This document shows, in pieces, positions 1 to 12,055 of a stretch of 64,000 nt of DNA (position 1 is the first letter of the stretch; every line of letters begins with the position of its first letter). The notes below the pieces were generated by a model. It saw nothing but the letters and a program-made list of their open reading frames with translations, did no database searches and was not told where the DNA came from. Source of the DNA: Pyrrhoderma lamaoense. Taxonomy: Eukaryota > Basidiomycota > Agaricomycetes > Hymenochaetales > Hymenochaetaceae. The stretch is from positions 1,612,001-1,676,000 of the forward strand of contig NBAZ01000001.1 of NCBI GenBank assembly GCA_002794735.1, given 5' to 3'. The position numbers and the translations under genes were made by a program.

Positions 1-794
1 GCAAACGAAACTTCTTGACGTCTTTCAAGGCTTCCCAATTCGGATTTACCTCATCTTCATAATCATCGCTGCTATCACTACTATCACTATCATCATCTTC
101 AGCTAAGCTAGCTTTTGTAGCCTTCTTCTCTCCTCTTTGCCTTTGCCTCTCTTCCCAATTCTCGCCTTCAGAAATCCAATCCCCTACAGTAGGGTCTACG
201 GTTGCATGAACTATGGTCTGATCGAGATCAACAATGAGTGATAGTTTTCGCGACTTTAGTAGATGCTGAGCAGTCTCTCTCTCTAATCTTTGTGCTTCTT
301 CGAGCGAGACAGTAGGCCCTGAAGCAGAGTGCGTCATCTGGATCGTTGCACGAGATGATTCTGCTCTACCGGTATAATCAAGACTTGGAGGTGAAACGAA
401 AATCTTGGTGTTAGCACACTCTCATCATCAAAAAGGAAACCAATAAAGTAACTACGCACTTTGTAACGTCCATCCCACATAGTGCACACAACCCATTGAA
501 CTGCATTCCATGCTTGCATGGTTCTATTATGCGCAGTGCATGTCGGGACTTTGCACGTTCACGCGTGACCTTGTCTCCAACTCTGACGTTCCAGTCTTTA
601 AGTTCTCCATCAAAAGTAGCATCCCAGGTACCAAAGCGAGTCTCTGGTTTTGCACCGGCGGGTTGATAAACGAACGAGTAGCTGAGTATCGGCTGTCCAG
701 GTCTGACAGATTGCGCAGAGCGTATAAGAAGGGTACGAACGGTCAAAGGAAAGGTTAGGGTATCTGGGAAGAAAATCTCTGTCTCTGAGGACAT
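1..794 (-). CDS. FCP1: RNA polymerase II CTD phosphatase FCP1, 5' part
   Basis: Dephosphorylates the heptad repeats of the RNA polymerase II largest-subunit tail, recycling the enzyme in the nucleus. Exon 1 is 794-460 and exon 2 runs from 383 past the window edge; the intron at 459-384 is GT..AG. Residues 88-108 carry a Cys/His-rich segment (CKHGMQFNGLCALCG) typical of the Fcp1 N-terminus. The catalytic DxDxT motif is read as DLDQT at residues 164-168 (IVDLDQTIVHATVDPT), followed by an acidic, Ser/Asp-rich insertion. About 239 codons are visible; the rest of the FCPH domain and the BRCT domain lie outside the window. The start is the first ATG in a frame that stays open into the motif. Identification is firm from the motif pair. 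Confidence 0.9.
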
Positions 795-1144
795 GTTCCC
801 AAAGTGTTAAGGGACTGGAGCCAAGAAATGGGTACTGCTATTTGATACAAGAAAGTGAAATGTGTGATGTTATACAAACCAATACAGAAGTAGTTGCGGA
901 TCGGTGGCCTTGTTCTGTTAAAGTCTTATCAAGTATGTAGTTCCCACGCTTAACTGAATCTTCAAAAATAGGGACGTAATATCATTATCATAGCGTGACA
1001 TCTAATTACTACTGGAAAGCAAAAAGGGAAACAGAAAACAACAGGATGATAGCAAAAACGGAGACAAAACGACAGACAGACGCACAAACAGGAAAAGACA
1101 GCTTACATGATAACATACTCGAAAACTAAACTACAAGTGTTTGA
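795..1144. other. Intergenic, FCP1 promoter and 3' flank of the next gene
   Basis: 350 bp with no coding potential. It must hold the FCP1 promoter (read on the minus strand) and the 3' end of the membrane-protein gene, which is on the same strand. I see no clear TATA box. Confidence 0.5.
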
Positions 1145-2908
1145 CTAAACACTCTCGCGGTAAGGAGGTAGATTATGATTAGCACCCGGACCATATCGTT
1201 GTGTATCAATCCTTTGAGAGACGAGCTCTAGTACTCGCTCAATAACCCGTGGATCATCCGTTCTCATGGCGGACGTGTTATCGTGTATATGGGGTGAAGA
1301 CGTATCAGAAAGATTGGATTCAAATGGGTTGACAGAGGTCGGAACGGAGCGTGGAACACTCCTCTCTGGTCGCGATGGCATTGGGACCCTCGAGACATCA
1401 AAGACCTCATTAATACGGGATGAGGTCAAGGCTGTATTTTCTCTTTTCTCGATCAGCCTACGCCTACTGCTCCGTGCATCCAAGTCTCCTGAATCCATCT
1501 CCATAGATGAGAACGACCTGCGTTCTTCCGGCCAATATGTGTAAGGAGAGACATCTTCATTGCCTAGGTTATTTCTGCGGCGGAACCTATCAGGGAGAAA
1601 GATTGAAGTTGCAACAGATGAGCGATAATTCTCCTTCCTTCTTATACCCTTGCGTTTCTCTCGACGTTTCAGGTACAGATAAAGGGCGACCAATCCAAGC
1701 AACAACAAGGCGGCAATAATAGGACCAACGATGGCGCCAGAGTTAACTGATTTACTAGAGTTTGCCCTGCCATTGAAATTAGGTAAGAAGAATCGAAACA
1801 TAAAACACTGACTTACGATGAACTACTGGATGCAGAAAATTGTTTAACTTCCACCCTGCTGAGAGATACACTTTCTTCGTCACTCAGATTAGTGATGTTG
1901 AGTGTATGGGTGGAGTTAACATCAAGACCATCCTGATAGAACATCAGCATGTCTCCTAGGAGCCATGTTGACGATCCATTGAGTGTGCGCTCCTCGCCAT
2001 TCAAGTTCTAAAATGGATTTCCCATCAGATGACATTTAATACTAACTAACAAAGAAAACTTACAATGGAATATAGCCCATGACCTGATGTGGATGATCCA
2101 TACACAGCGACTGATCTTCCAGTAAAATTGAGGAATGCCGAAGCTCCCTGATCTGAGGTGGTGTGAAAGGGCGCTGTCGATGAAGAGGAAGGTACACCTG
2201 AAGCAGTTTTATCGGGGACCCAACTCCCTAAATATGTTATCGCGATGTGTTTTGATTATTAATCACCAGAGTGGTTGGAGTTTCGACGCTACAGCATGCA
2301 TATCAATACCTTGATACGGGACTTATAGGGTGAACTCACGAGCTATTTACAACAGAAGTTATGGTCGCCCGTCGCAGACTAAAAACTTGGTTGTCATTGT
2401 CTGGTCTCACCGTTAATGTCACATTATGAACTCCAGCAGACAGGTCTGACTTTGTGAACAAGGCACCTTGTACCGTAGAGGGATTCGAAACCAGACTCCC
2501 ATCGATCGTAACGTCGAAGGATGAGTTACCTTGACCAAAGAACGAAATACCAGTACCTACGTAGCGTTTTGTAAGTATTTATAAAATACAGAATATATGT
2601 CTGTCTGAAAATATACCAAAAAAGGAGAGTGAAACGGAGGCCCCAGGCAACGAAGTCAAATGAAATGATTCGCCCTTTGGTAAGGCTCCAAGCTGCGTTA
2701 GAAAATTTGAACCCGTGTACCAGGTTTGCCAACCGTTGAGTAAACCATCCCCCCAACCGGACGTGCTTTGCGTATCACCTTTTAATGAAAAGGATTAGAC
2801 TCAATATGTTGAGTAATATCAAACTAGCTTGGACGAACTGTATGGTAAATATGTAAACATCGGGCTAGTGTTGTCGATGGAGAAATTCCACTGCAGTGGA
2901 CCAGCCAT
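1145..2908 (-). CDS. Single-pass membrane protein, tandem paralogue A (frame break in exon 4)
   Basis: Uncharacterised type of Agaricomycete membrane protein: an extracellular half with two related modules, then one membrane span and a basic-start Ser/Arg-rich cytoplasmic tail. Exons: 2908-2839, 2778-2617, 2556-2340, exon 4 ending at 2064, 2007-1817, 1766-1145. The N-terminus reads DNTSPMFTYLPYS, then SLPGASVSLSFFGTGISFFG; N-glycosylation sites (NSS, NVT, NFT, NST) are frequent. The membrane helix (IVGPIIAALLLLGLVALYLY) is near residues 276-297, followed by KRREKRKG. No signal peptide is seen, so topology is inferred. Comparison with the neighbour at 3358-4925 shows the same six exons and phases, but exon 4 here lacks one base near 2237-2242. 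An acceptor at 2224 would restore the frame (473 aa) but skips a conserved stretch. Confidence 0.75.
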
Positions 2909-3357
2909 GGTGGTGAGAGTTAAAGGAAAGATGAAATTAATGGTTGACTCTTAGTGGTTTCTTGCTTAAATCGTACAGAAGAAGTTATTAGTTAATCATC
3001 TGAAAGGCCACCAGTGAACAAACGCGCACCCATATATGGTTGAAGGAAACCGAGTTTATGGTTAGATTATTTCCCCGATTACACACTTTGTGATACGTGT
3101 TATAAAGGTTACAGATTGGAAACTAAGAAATACGTAATGTTACAGTCTAAAATTACAATCATAGTTACTCCATCCTATTAATATTATAATCAAGAGTATA
3201 TAATGACCATAGTGGCGGTGGTTTCTCTATGATCCATTGATAGTAACAGCATTAGCGATGCGCTCAGATCCATTCCCTTCTTTCAAGCTAAAATTCTATG
3301 TCGGCGCATAGATCGTAGCATATGGCTATTTCCTGAGCATCCTAACGACCATTGCTC
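2909..3357. other. Intergenic between the tandem membrane-protein genes
   Basis: 449 AT-rich bases between the stop of paralogue B and the start of paralogue A, both on the minus strand. It should contain the promoter of paralogue A; nothing specific is recognisable. Confidence 0.5.
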
Positions 3358-4925
3358 CTATCGTTTTCCCTTCATAACGGGATCAAATGGCACATAAACT
3401 GATGGTTCAGAAACAGTTCGGGGATAGGGGTACGTATCTCCCACTTCAGTTGATGCATCTGAACTCGCAAAGAGACTATCTCCGAAAAACATTTCTTTAG
3501 GAATCCTAGGCCTTGCCGAAATACTTGATTGAGAGTCATATGGATGACATGAGGACGGTGCGCCAGGAGTCAGGTATTGGCGTGGATTGTCCTTTGATAA
3601 TGGGTCGAGTAAAGAATTCGGGTGACCATTCAGATGTCCTAGATTCTCTTTTCGCCTACGCCAAAACCACATAATGGTAATGAAAATTGATACCAGAGCA
3701 AACAATGAGCCAATAACAATTCCGGCAATCTGTCCCGAATTGAGATGTGCCCTTGTATCAGAGGTTCTAATCGTGCAATTGTACAATCAATATTCTAGCC
3801 CGTGGTCATTCAAATCGAATTTACTTACGGGACTGATTGGGAGCCCGGGAATTCAGATGTATTTGGTGTTGTGAAGGACTCGCTCTTATAAACAGTGACA
3901 GAATTTAAAGCCACGTTCATCCCAGACCCAGCCGAATTGATTATGCGGAGAGAGTGCATAGAATCTTCATCAAGACCATCTTGGTAAAACAAAACAGCAT
4001 CAGGGTTAATCCACCAGGAGCTAGCATTATATTGATACAAATTCCCGTCTAGTTCCTGAATGATAGTAGTCAAGGCTTTGAAGGTACAATTGATATTTTA
4101 TAAAATACTCACTACTGTGTATATCCACCAGCCCCAGTTACTCTCACCTCTGATTTCGATGGCTCTTCCGGTAAAGTTCATTGACGCCGAAGAATCTATG
4201 GATGAAGTCTGAAAATATGGAGAAGGATTTTCAGTTGATGGTATCTGAGGGTCATATTTTGTTTCCCAATCGCCGGAGTAGGAAATAACGGAGGTGTTTT
4301 GATTATCGACACGCAGAGGGGTTAATCTAATTGATGATATAGGAGTGAGAGAATAGACAGCTATAGATCTCACTCACGACTTTGATGCCGCAGAACTGAT
4401 TTGAGCTCCTTCAAAAACAACACTTTGATCACTTCCATCAGGATGGGCTACGAGAGTGATATTATGTTGAATAGCGATGAGGTCATTTTCACTGAAAAGT
4501 ATATTATAAGGAAGTGCTCCAACTGTCATTTGGGAGCCGTCAAGAAAGATATCATATGAACAATTTGAAACCCCAAATAATCTTATCCCAGTACCTGACT
4601 CGATACCATAAGTGACGAGAGTTCAGGGTAGATAAAAAAGGATATGCACCAAAAAATGAAAGTTGTACACTTGCTCCAGGGAGGGAAGTGACATGATATG
4701 AGTCTCCTTCACCTGCTTCACCGGGTTGTGTGTTAAAGCCGGATTGGGTGAATGCCTCTCTCCAGCCCTGGGTATCACCATATCCATCGCCTTTGGAAGA
4801 AAAAAAGTGAATATGAGAATAGGATTAATGGTAGAGGCGTCAAAGGGCCTACGGTATGGACTATATTTGAACACCGGACTAGTATCATCCAAAGTATAAT
4901 TCCAAGGCACTTGCAAGCCTTCCAT
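3358..4925 (-). CDS. Single-pass membrane protein, tandem paralogue B
   Basis: Intact paralogue of the gene at 1145-2908; 426 aa predicted. Exons: 4925-4853, 4790-4650, 4594-4378, 4326-4113, 4055-3829, 3766-3358, all GT..AG, phases consistent through to the TAG stop. The extracellular part begins LDDTSPVFKYSPYRDG and contains SLPGASVQLSFFGTGIRLFG (module 1) and a second module around NFTGRAIEIRG. A membrane helix (IAGIVIGSLFALVSIFITIM) lies near residues 303-325, followed by WFWRRRK and a Ser/Pro-rich tail. Exon structure and motifs match paralogue A, so this is a local duplication. Function is unknown; surface sensing or cell-wall contact is only a guess. It diverges from SKI2 across 627 bp. 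Confidence 0.8.
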
Positions 4926-5552
4926 GCGTCATGAATTCAAGCTACTTAATCGCTAGCTAGCTGTGGGGTCTCACATACATGCGATCGGTGTATATATGTT
5001 TTTAAACAATACCTCTGAAGTGTGTGATGCCCAATTGGAGATAAGTGAAACAGAGCTCGATAAACCGTTACTCAAATGTATTTCACTAAGTTCCCATGGA
5101 TTTTCTGTATGGAGATGAAAATAGATATGTCTCCCGTGTCATAAGAAATAGGTGGCGAGCCTATTTAAATCTCGTACTTGTAACACACTGCCCTGATCTG
5201 TTTTATGTGAAAAAAGAGCGAATCCCACTTGGTTTGAGAGCCAAAGATAATCCATGCCTTTAGTATTTCGTTACTGATGGAGCTGTGCGTTGTCTTTAAT
5301 CCAGTTACATTCAATGTAAGGCTAATCAAGTCGTCGGTAGAAGGATATGAGCAGGAGTATCCAGAGTCGCCGTTTTTCTCGCAGATATCACTAGTAGAGG
5401 ACCGTCACAGTCTTGAGCCGAATCAAGAGTGTAATATTAAATATAATAATAATCTATGAAAGTAGTCCGGGTAAACGCGTATAGAACTAAAAATAAGAGA
5501 TGATCGGTCCTATCTTAGCCTTACCACAGCTTAAGCTTCTATTATATCCACC
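4926..5552. promoter_or_regulatory. Divergent intergenic region, membrane protein B / SKI2
   Basis: 627 bp between two genes transcribed away from each other, so it should act as the promoter region for both. AT-rich, no coding exon supported, no element identified. Confidence 0.5.
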
Positions 5553-8500
5553 ATGTTTAATCAAGACACTCAAGAAAAAGCTATTGCCGCAATATTTGAT
5601 CCTTCCTGCTCAACAAATGTAGATGAATTACTTGATGAATTGAATCTGAATGGTCTACCAGACAAGAAAAAAGTATATAAAGAAATTGAAGAGAAAGTGC
5701 TTCTTCCGAGGACCAGGTTGCCAGACCATTGGCTTCCAGCATATCAGATGTAAGCGCCGGATACAACCCTTGCGATTATACAAACATGAAATAATGATAC
5801 AGACACTGGGGTCATCAACTGGAGATTCCATCGTTGTTAACAACCCAACCTTCATCACCTTCAACGACACTTTCCTTTGTCAGGACAGGGCTAGACGGTC
5901 GAGTTACTGGCTGCATCGAAGTAAGTCTCAACACGAAATTGAAGAATAAAGCTCTGCTTGACATGATAGATTTCTAAAATACATAGGTAGCAACATCACA
6001 ACAGAAAAGTGGCCTTACTTCTACCTCTCTTGAACGTTCTCCTGCTCCGCCTCAAAGCTTTGTTCGTGGGAAATCTGGTCATGTACCGTTTTGGCCTGGA
6101 GGACTTGATCACGTATTACTTCCTGAAATATCTGACGGCTTAGCACCAAAGGGATTGAGGACTACTCCTCCTGGACTAAGCAGGGGGTTACGCTTAGCTG
6201 GAGAAGAACCAGATGAAGATATCATTGACTTGGAGGATGCCGGGGGCATCGAGAAAAAATTCAATGATGAGATAGTGTGTATAGTCATCAGGCAGATAAA
6301 ATAACTTGATACATCTTATAACCCTTTAGGGAGGTAGCTCAATTGTGGGTGCAGAGTCCGAAACACTCCCCGGCTCAGAGGAGATCGATGAACTATTGCC
6401 TAGATCAGTATGTATGCACATTTTGTTTGCAACATATACTTATTTTTTACTTGATAGCGTACACAACTGCGTCCCATTTTGACTGTATCCAAACCCGCTA
6501 GACGGACCGTTGTTCAAAAACGAGAATGGGCTCATGTAGTCGATGTAAAGAAACCGATGACTAATTTCCATGAACTTGTACCAGAGATGGCACACAAAGT
6601 AAGACCATTACCAATCTAAATACATGTTTGAGTGCTAATATAACACAAATAAGTATCCCTTTGAACTTGATACCTTTCAGAAAGAAGCTGTATATCATCT
6701 TGAAATGGGCGACTCAGTGTTTGTGGCCGCACATACCTCCGCCGGGAAGACAGTCGTGGCTGAGTATGCAATCGCTCTCGCATCTAAGCATATGACAAGG
6801 TACGTCGAATCCTATTTGTAGATCGTATTTATATTGATCTAACTTTCACATACAGAGCAATCTATACGTCTCCTATAAAAGCTCTCTCAAATCAAAAATA
6901 TAGAGATTTCAAACAAACGTTTTCTTCTTCTTCTGTAGGCATTCTTACGGGGGATGTACAGATCAATCCGGAGGCCAATTGCTTGATCATGACAACCGAA
7001 ATTTTGAGAAGTATGCTTTACAAAGGGGCCGATCTTATTAGGGATGTTGAATTTGTCATTTTCGATGAAGTGCACTATGTAAACGATGCTGAGGTGATTA
7101 TTATTTTCTCTATACAAGTCTAAGTGAAAGGAACCTCATAATATATACTTTTAGAGAGGCGTAGTATGGGAAGAAGTGATAATTATGCTCCCGGAACATG
7201 TTAGCATTATCCTCCTCTCTGCAACTGTGCCTAATACCAAGGAGTTTGCAGACTGGGTTGGGTAAGTTTGACTGTGATCCTGTAATGATTGATACTGATT
7301 TATTCTACTTAGGCGAACCAAGAAAAAGGACATCTATGTTATTTCTACACCCGCTCGTCCTGTTCCTCTAGAACACTACCTGTATGCTAATCGGGAAATG
7401 TATAAAATTCTCGATGCATCGGGTCAATTTCTTGGAACGGGGTCAGCCAGTTTAACCAAATTTCTAGATATATAAACTAAATATTATTTTTTAAGATATA
7501 AAGACGCTGATCAAGCATTGCGCAGGAAACAAGACAAGGAAAGAGAAGCCGCTGGCCTTCCGCCTGTTCAACGATTAGGTGCTCGAGCTGCAGCCCCTCA
7601 GAGGGGCAAAGAGGAGGCAACCCCTCTAATAGAGGTACCATGTCTCGCGGTCGTGGTGGGCCATCAGTTGGTAGAGGAGGACCCCGTACTTTCCATCAGG
7701 TTGACAAGAATCTATATGTTCATCTTGTCGGATATCTCAAGAAGAAAACACTGCTGCCTGTTGTGATATTTACCTTTTCCAAAAAGCGTTGTGAAGAAAA
7801 TGCAGCAACACTCACGAACGTCGACCTAAGCTCGGCAGGAGAAAGGAGTGAGGTGCATGTGACAATTGAAAAGGCCCTGGTTAGACTGAAGGGTATGTAG
7901 GTTATACTACTCATGTAGACTTGCTTTACTGAGGGAGGCTCAATAGGCTCCGACAAGAACTTGCCTCAAATCGGAAGAATAAGGGACCTTCTTACCAGGG
8001 GGATAGGGGTACACCATGGTGGGCTACTTCCCATTGTGAAAGAGGTTGTGGAACTTCTCTTCGCTCGAGGCCTTGTCAAGGTCCTTTTTGCGACTGAAAC
8101 TTTCGCCATGGTAAGTGTAGACTTTAATGATCAACGACCTCGACTCTCAACCAATCTTTAGGGTGTGAACATGCCAGCTAAATCCGTCGTCTTCTCCGGG
8201 ATACGGAAACACGATGGGAAAAGCTTCCGCTTCCTCGAAGCTGGAGAATATACTCAGATGGCTGGTAGAGCGGGTCGACGAGGATTGGACACCACTGGTA
8301 CAGTAATACTCGTTTCTGAAGGGGAACTCCCAGAAGTAAGCAACCATCATACGAGGTACTCTTTAGTGACTAATAAAAGAAGCAGATCACCACTCTCCAT
8401 ACAATGATGCTTGGCAATCCTATGAAACTCAAATCACAATTCCGGCTTACATACAACATGATTTTGAATCTGCTTAGAGTGGAAGCTCTGAAGGTTGAGG

Positions 8501-11500
8501 AGATGATTAAACGTAGCTTCTCGGAAAATGCATCGCAGAAACTTTTACCTGACCAGCAACGTAAAGTCTTGGAAGTAAGGCTATTACTACCCTCCTGTCC
8601 TCACTATTCTGACACACTGCTTTCACTCTTTAGAATGAAAAAGCACTTTCCTCAATGGCTAAATTGGATTGTGACTTATGTTTACCGGACATTGGAACAT
8701 ACTATGACATGTCGACCCAAATTGTAGACATAAATACAAAACTTATCAATTTGGCTTCTGACAGCGCTCTTGGAAGCAAATCTCTGGGACAAGGCAGAGT
8801 TGTTATACTCCGTGATGATGTACGTTACCGGAATTACCCCTCTTCGAAAAAACAGTTTAACCGCAGAATAGCATTTCAGGAATAATATTGCTGTAATTAT
8901 CAAGCCGGGACCAACTCAGGAAAGTATAAGAACTCTCTTTGTACTGGTCCTAAGCGACGAAGAAACGAAGAGTAGAAAGATCGGTGAATACGATTGGATA
9001 CATCTATATTATGATAAATTGCTAAAAGAAGGTACTGTAGATCCAAGCGCACAACCGGTTCCTCCGTCTTGGCCTCCGGATGTTGAAAGCCTTCCTCGGG
9101 ACAGGTTTGTATATGAATATATGCCAGTGCCTTTATCAAGTATATCCTTAGTAACATCAAAAGTATTAAAGGTATAGCTTCTAATTTGATTAATTGAACT
9201 ATGGAGCGATTGCTAAGGAATCGTTTCTCCAATAGGCAAACTTCAGTGCAATCGAAGGTGTTGTTATAAAAGCCTTAAACGCTGCCGCGGAAGGTCTCAA
9301 CGAACTCGCTAAGGAATGGGCTGCATCCGGAAGTATACCTGAAGTGGAATGGAACCGGATGCGTACTCTCGAATTCCAAGAAGCGTTAAGGAGGCGGAAT
9401 GAACTGTCGGAGAGGCTCAAGTCTCACGCTTGTCTATTATGCGAGAACTTTAAGGATCATGTTAGTCCATCCACTCTTGCTTTAGGTTCTATAACACCTA
9501 ATGGGCGTTATCTTACTTTGTTAATGAAACTTTTCACAGTATGCAGTCTTTCATGGAGAAATGGTTCTTCGTGCGAATATCGATTATCTTAAACTAGCCA
9601 TCTCGGACCAGAATCTAGAGCTTATCCCAGACTATGAACAGCGTATCGCGGTATTACAAGAACTCAAGTTTATCGACGCAAACTCGACTGTTCTTCTGAA
9701 GGGTCGTGTTGCTTGTGAGGTTCGTCATTCATGATAACTCTCTCATGTTGATTTGTCCCATCTGACCATCATATACTCCACTTTGTGTCTTCTTCCATCC
9801 TCTCTTATCTCGGATTTGCTCATTTCATATTCACTAACTTTGAACCCCATAACACATCACTATTGAAACGCCACTGCTATGCTTCTCATAGATAAACTCA
9901 GCTGACGAGTTGATCCTCACTGAACTTATACTTGAGAATATGTTGGCCGGATATGAGCCCGAAGAAGTGGTCGCGCTTCTCTCAGCGTTTGTTTTCCAAG
10001 AAAAGACAGATGTAGAGCCCGTAATACCTCCGAAACTAGATGAAGGACGTACGGCGCTACTACAGATAGCTGACCGTGTTGGCGCTGTCCAGGATCGGCA
10101 TAAAGTCCAGGCGGCAGACTCCGAGAAGCGCCTCAAGTTTGGTCTTGTCGAAGTTGTATATGAATGGGCCAAAGGAATGGTAGGTGCATCATTAAAGATT
10201 ATACATTGGTGGCCTGATTGGATATTCTTTCGGTGAACGCGGAAACCCGGTCCAAGCCACCCATAATCCTTACACTTCTCTTCTTCTTCTTAATCACTTC
10301 CTCGGATTTCTTATCTTGAGTTCTAGCAAGTTCATTAATCTTCACTCTTTGAATATACCTGCTCTAGAACTCGATCTACCGTTTCTCACACCTTCCTATA
10401 TTGCTTCAATTTACTTCATAAATGGAGCTTCTACTTGAGAGCATATATACTAATTATGTTTCTTTTTTATTATCTACTCCACTATATAGCCGTTCGAGCA
10501 AATCACGAGTTTAACGGACGTTGCGGAGGGGACTATCGTGCGCGTGATTACTCGTCTGGACGAGACGTGTAGGGAGGTCCGGGACGCTGCGCGTGTTATT
10601 GGAGATGCCTCACTCATGAAGAAGATGGAGGATGCCCAGATGAAAATTAAACGTGATAGTAAGTACTCTATATGTTTAATTTACCTTTTATTCCGCAAAA
10701 TTCTCGTTATTTTCGTTATTTTCCTCTTATTTTTATCGGGGTTTATTGTTCCTCTCCCCTCATCACAATCACTATTTCATTCTCTTGTTTATTCTTTTAC
10801 TTCATCTTCTCTATATTTCCTCGATATTACTTCTGGGCCAGGGTTTCCCCTCTGCTTCGCCGTTCACTGGTTTCGTTGGGCTTTTCTTCGGAATCTTATC
10901 GGACATTGGGAGGGAAAGAGTTTTCGGCTTCCCTCGATTAAAAAAGTATTGAACACCCCTCCCTGTCTTTCTTCAATTTTCTTCCCTACTGGGCCCATCA
11001 AGCCTGAACGGAAATTTGCGAGAGCAAAGAAGAAGAAGAAGAAAAAAAAAAGGGAAGAAAGAGGAAGGGATGGGGATGGGGAGACAGGGAAAAAAAATTT
11101 AATTACCTCTTCAACCCGGAAAGGATTTGTCAATAGGGTTTAACCTATTGACTAATCCTTTCCGGGTTTAACCACTGGGATTTAAGTTAGTTGGGTTTTT
11201 CCATCCCTGAAAGGGATTATACTTTTTTGGGGGAGCACAACGGGACGAAAAACCCTTTTTGAATAAACTATGTCCGTATATCCGAAGCCACCAGCTCAAC
11301 CCGTTTTTGTTATCCCTTTCCTCTTCTTCTTCTTTATTCCTTTAATTCTTTTTTTTTTGTCTTTTTTTTGTACTTTGTTGATTGATGTTCCGCTCCGACC
11401 CTCTTTACTACTTTGTTCTCTCCTTTGATCTATCTATTCAATCTCTCTGAGATCCGGTACTGATTATCGATATAATTTTTTCTCTCTCTCTTTGCCAGTC

Positions 11501-11527
11501 GTATTTGCAGCAAGCCTGTATTTCTAG
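5553..11527 (+). CDS. SKI2: Ski2-type 3'-5' RNA helicase of the Ski complex
   Basis: Helicase that feeds RNA to the cytoplasmic exosome with Ski3 and Ski8. Twenty exons: 5553-5749, 5803-5920, 5987-6274, 6330-6407, 6458-6598, 6654-6799, 6856-7093, 7155-7261, 7313-7441, 7496-7892, 7947-8110, 8162-8335, 8386-8574, 8634-8819, 8872-9171, 9236-9460, 9540-9719, 9892-10179, 10490-10658, 11499-11527. About 1247 aa once one base is allowed for; Ski2 is usually about 1250-1290. Walker A is AHTSAGKT (300-307), DEVH box 393-396, motif [12 protein letters not shown] near 700-709. The N-terminus ([17 protein letters not shown]) and C-terminus (FAASLYF) are family hallmarks. Exon 10 changes frame in a G run at 7603-7606, in the Arg/Gly-rich insertion. 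The last three introns are 172, 310 and 840 nt against about 50-65 elsewhere. Confidence 0.93.
10659..11498 (+). other. Oversized last intron of SKI2 (840 nt)
   Basis: Donor GTAAGT at 10659, acceptor TTTGCCAG ending at 11498. It joins codon phases exactly to a 29-nt last exon encoding the conserved Ski2 C-terminal residues, so splicing over this distance is well supported. It contains a T-rich first half, a purine tract near 11025-11090, a strong hairpin at 11113-11168 and T-rich runs near 11320-11370. Confidence 0.8.
11113..11168. repeat. Near-perfect inverted repeat (hairpin) in SKI2 intron
   Basis: Left arm 11113-11137 and right arm 11144-11168 pair over 25 positions with a single T/T mismatch (11128 and 11153), around a 6-base loop (gtttaa). 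The outer arm starts AACCCGGAAAGGATT. It could be a foldback or miniature transposon remnant, or a structured RNA element in the intron. No flanking target-site duplication is obvious. Confidence 0.85.
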
Positions 11528-11785
11528 TAATAGAGACTACCGAAGAGGAGGTGGAAGGGTAGACGGGTGGTGGTGGGGTGCTAGTGAGGGGGGGGGAAGG
11601 TGATAAGCACATATTAATGTATCCATAGTACTAGTGCTATAGTGTTTTAGCCACTAAATTGTTTGATGTATTCGTTCCATTTCTCATTCATCCTTTGCAT
11701 ATCATATTCATTACTAGAGTAGAGTTAGCACGTTAGAGCATATAGAGCACTACATACGTATGTACATATACATGTAACTGTAACT

Positions 11786-11805
11786 GATACGATACGATAC
11801 GATAC
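11786..11805. repeat. (GATAC)4 tandem repeat
   Basis: Four exact copies of GATAC in the gene-poor region 3' of SKI2. Confidence 0.9.
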
Positions 11806-12027
11806 GAAGGGAATTGAAAAGAGGATTGCTAAAAATGGATACCAGGCCTTTAGTTTCGATCAGGGGGCGGGGAGGGGGAGTGGACCTTTTTATTTTTTCC
11901 TTTTTACTTACTCCAACTTAAGTTTAGACTAGAGCTAAATACATAGCAAAAATGGGCCTTGGCGTCAACCATTATAAAAATGGCTCGACCCTTTCGTAAG
12001 AACCAATTGAATGCATATATTTGTATC

Positions 12028-12055
12028 GTATGTATGTATGTATGTATGTATGTAT
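12028..12055. repeat. (GTAT)7 microsatellite
   Basis: Seven exact copies of the tetranucleotide GTAT. A likely polymorphic simple repeat. Confidence 0.9.

Noticed and set aside
10538..11143. 201-codon plus-strand frame running past 10658
   Set aside because: Only the first 40 codons are SKI2 coding; the rest is intron read-through, and splicing to 11499 gives the conserved C-terminus.
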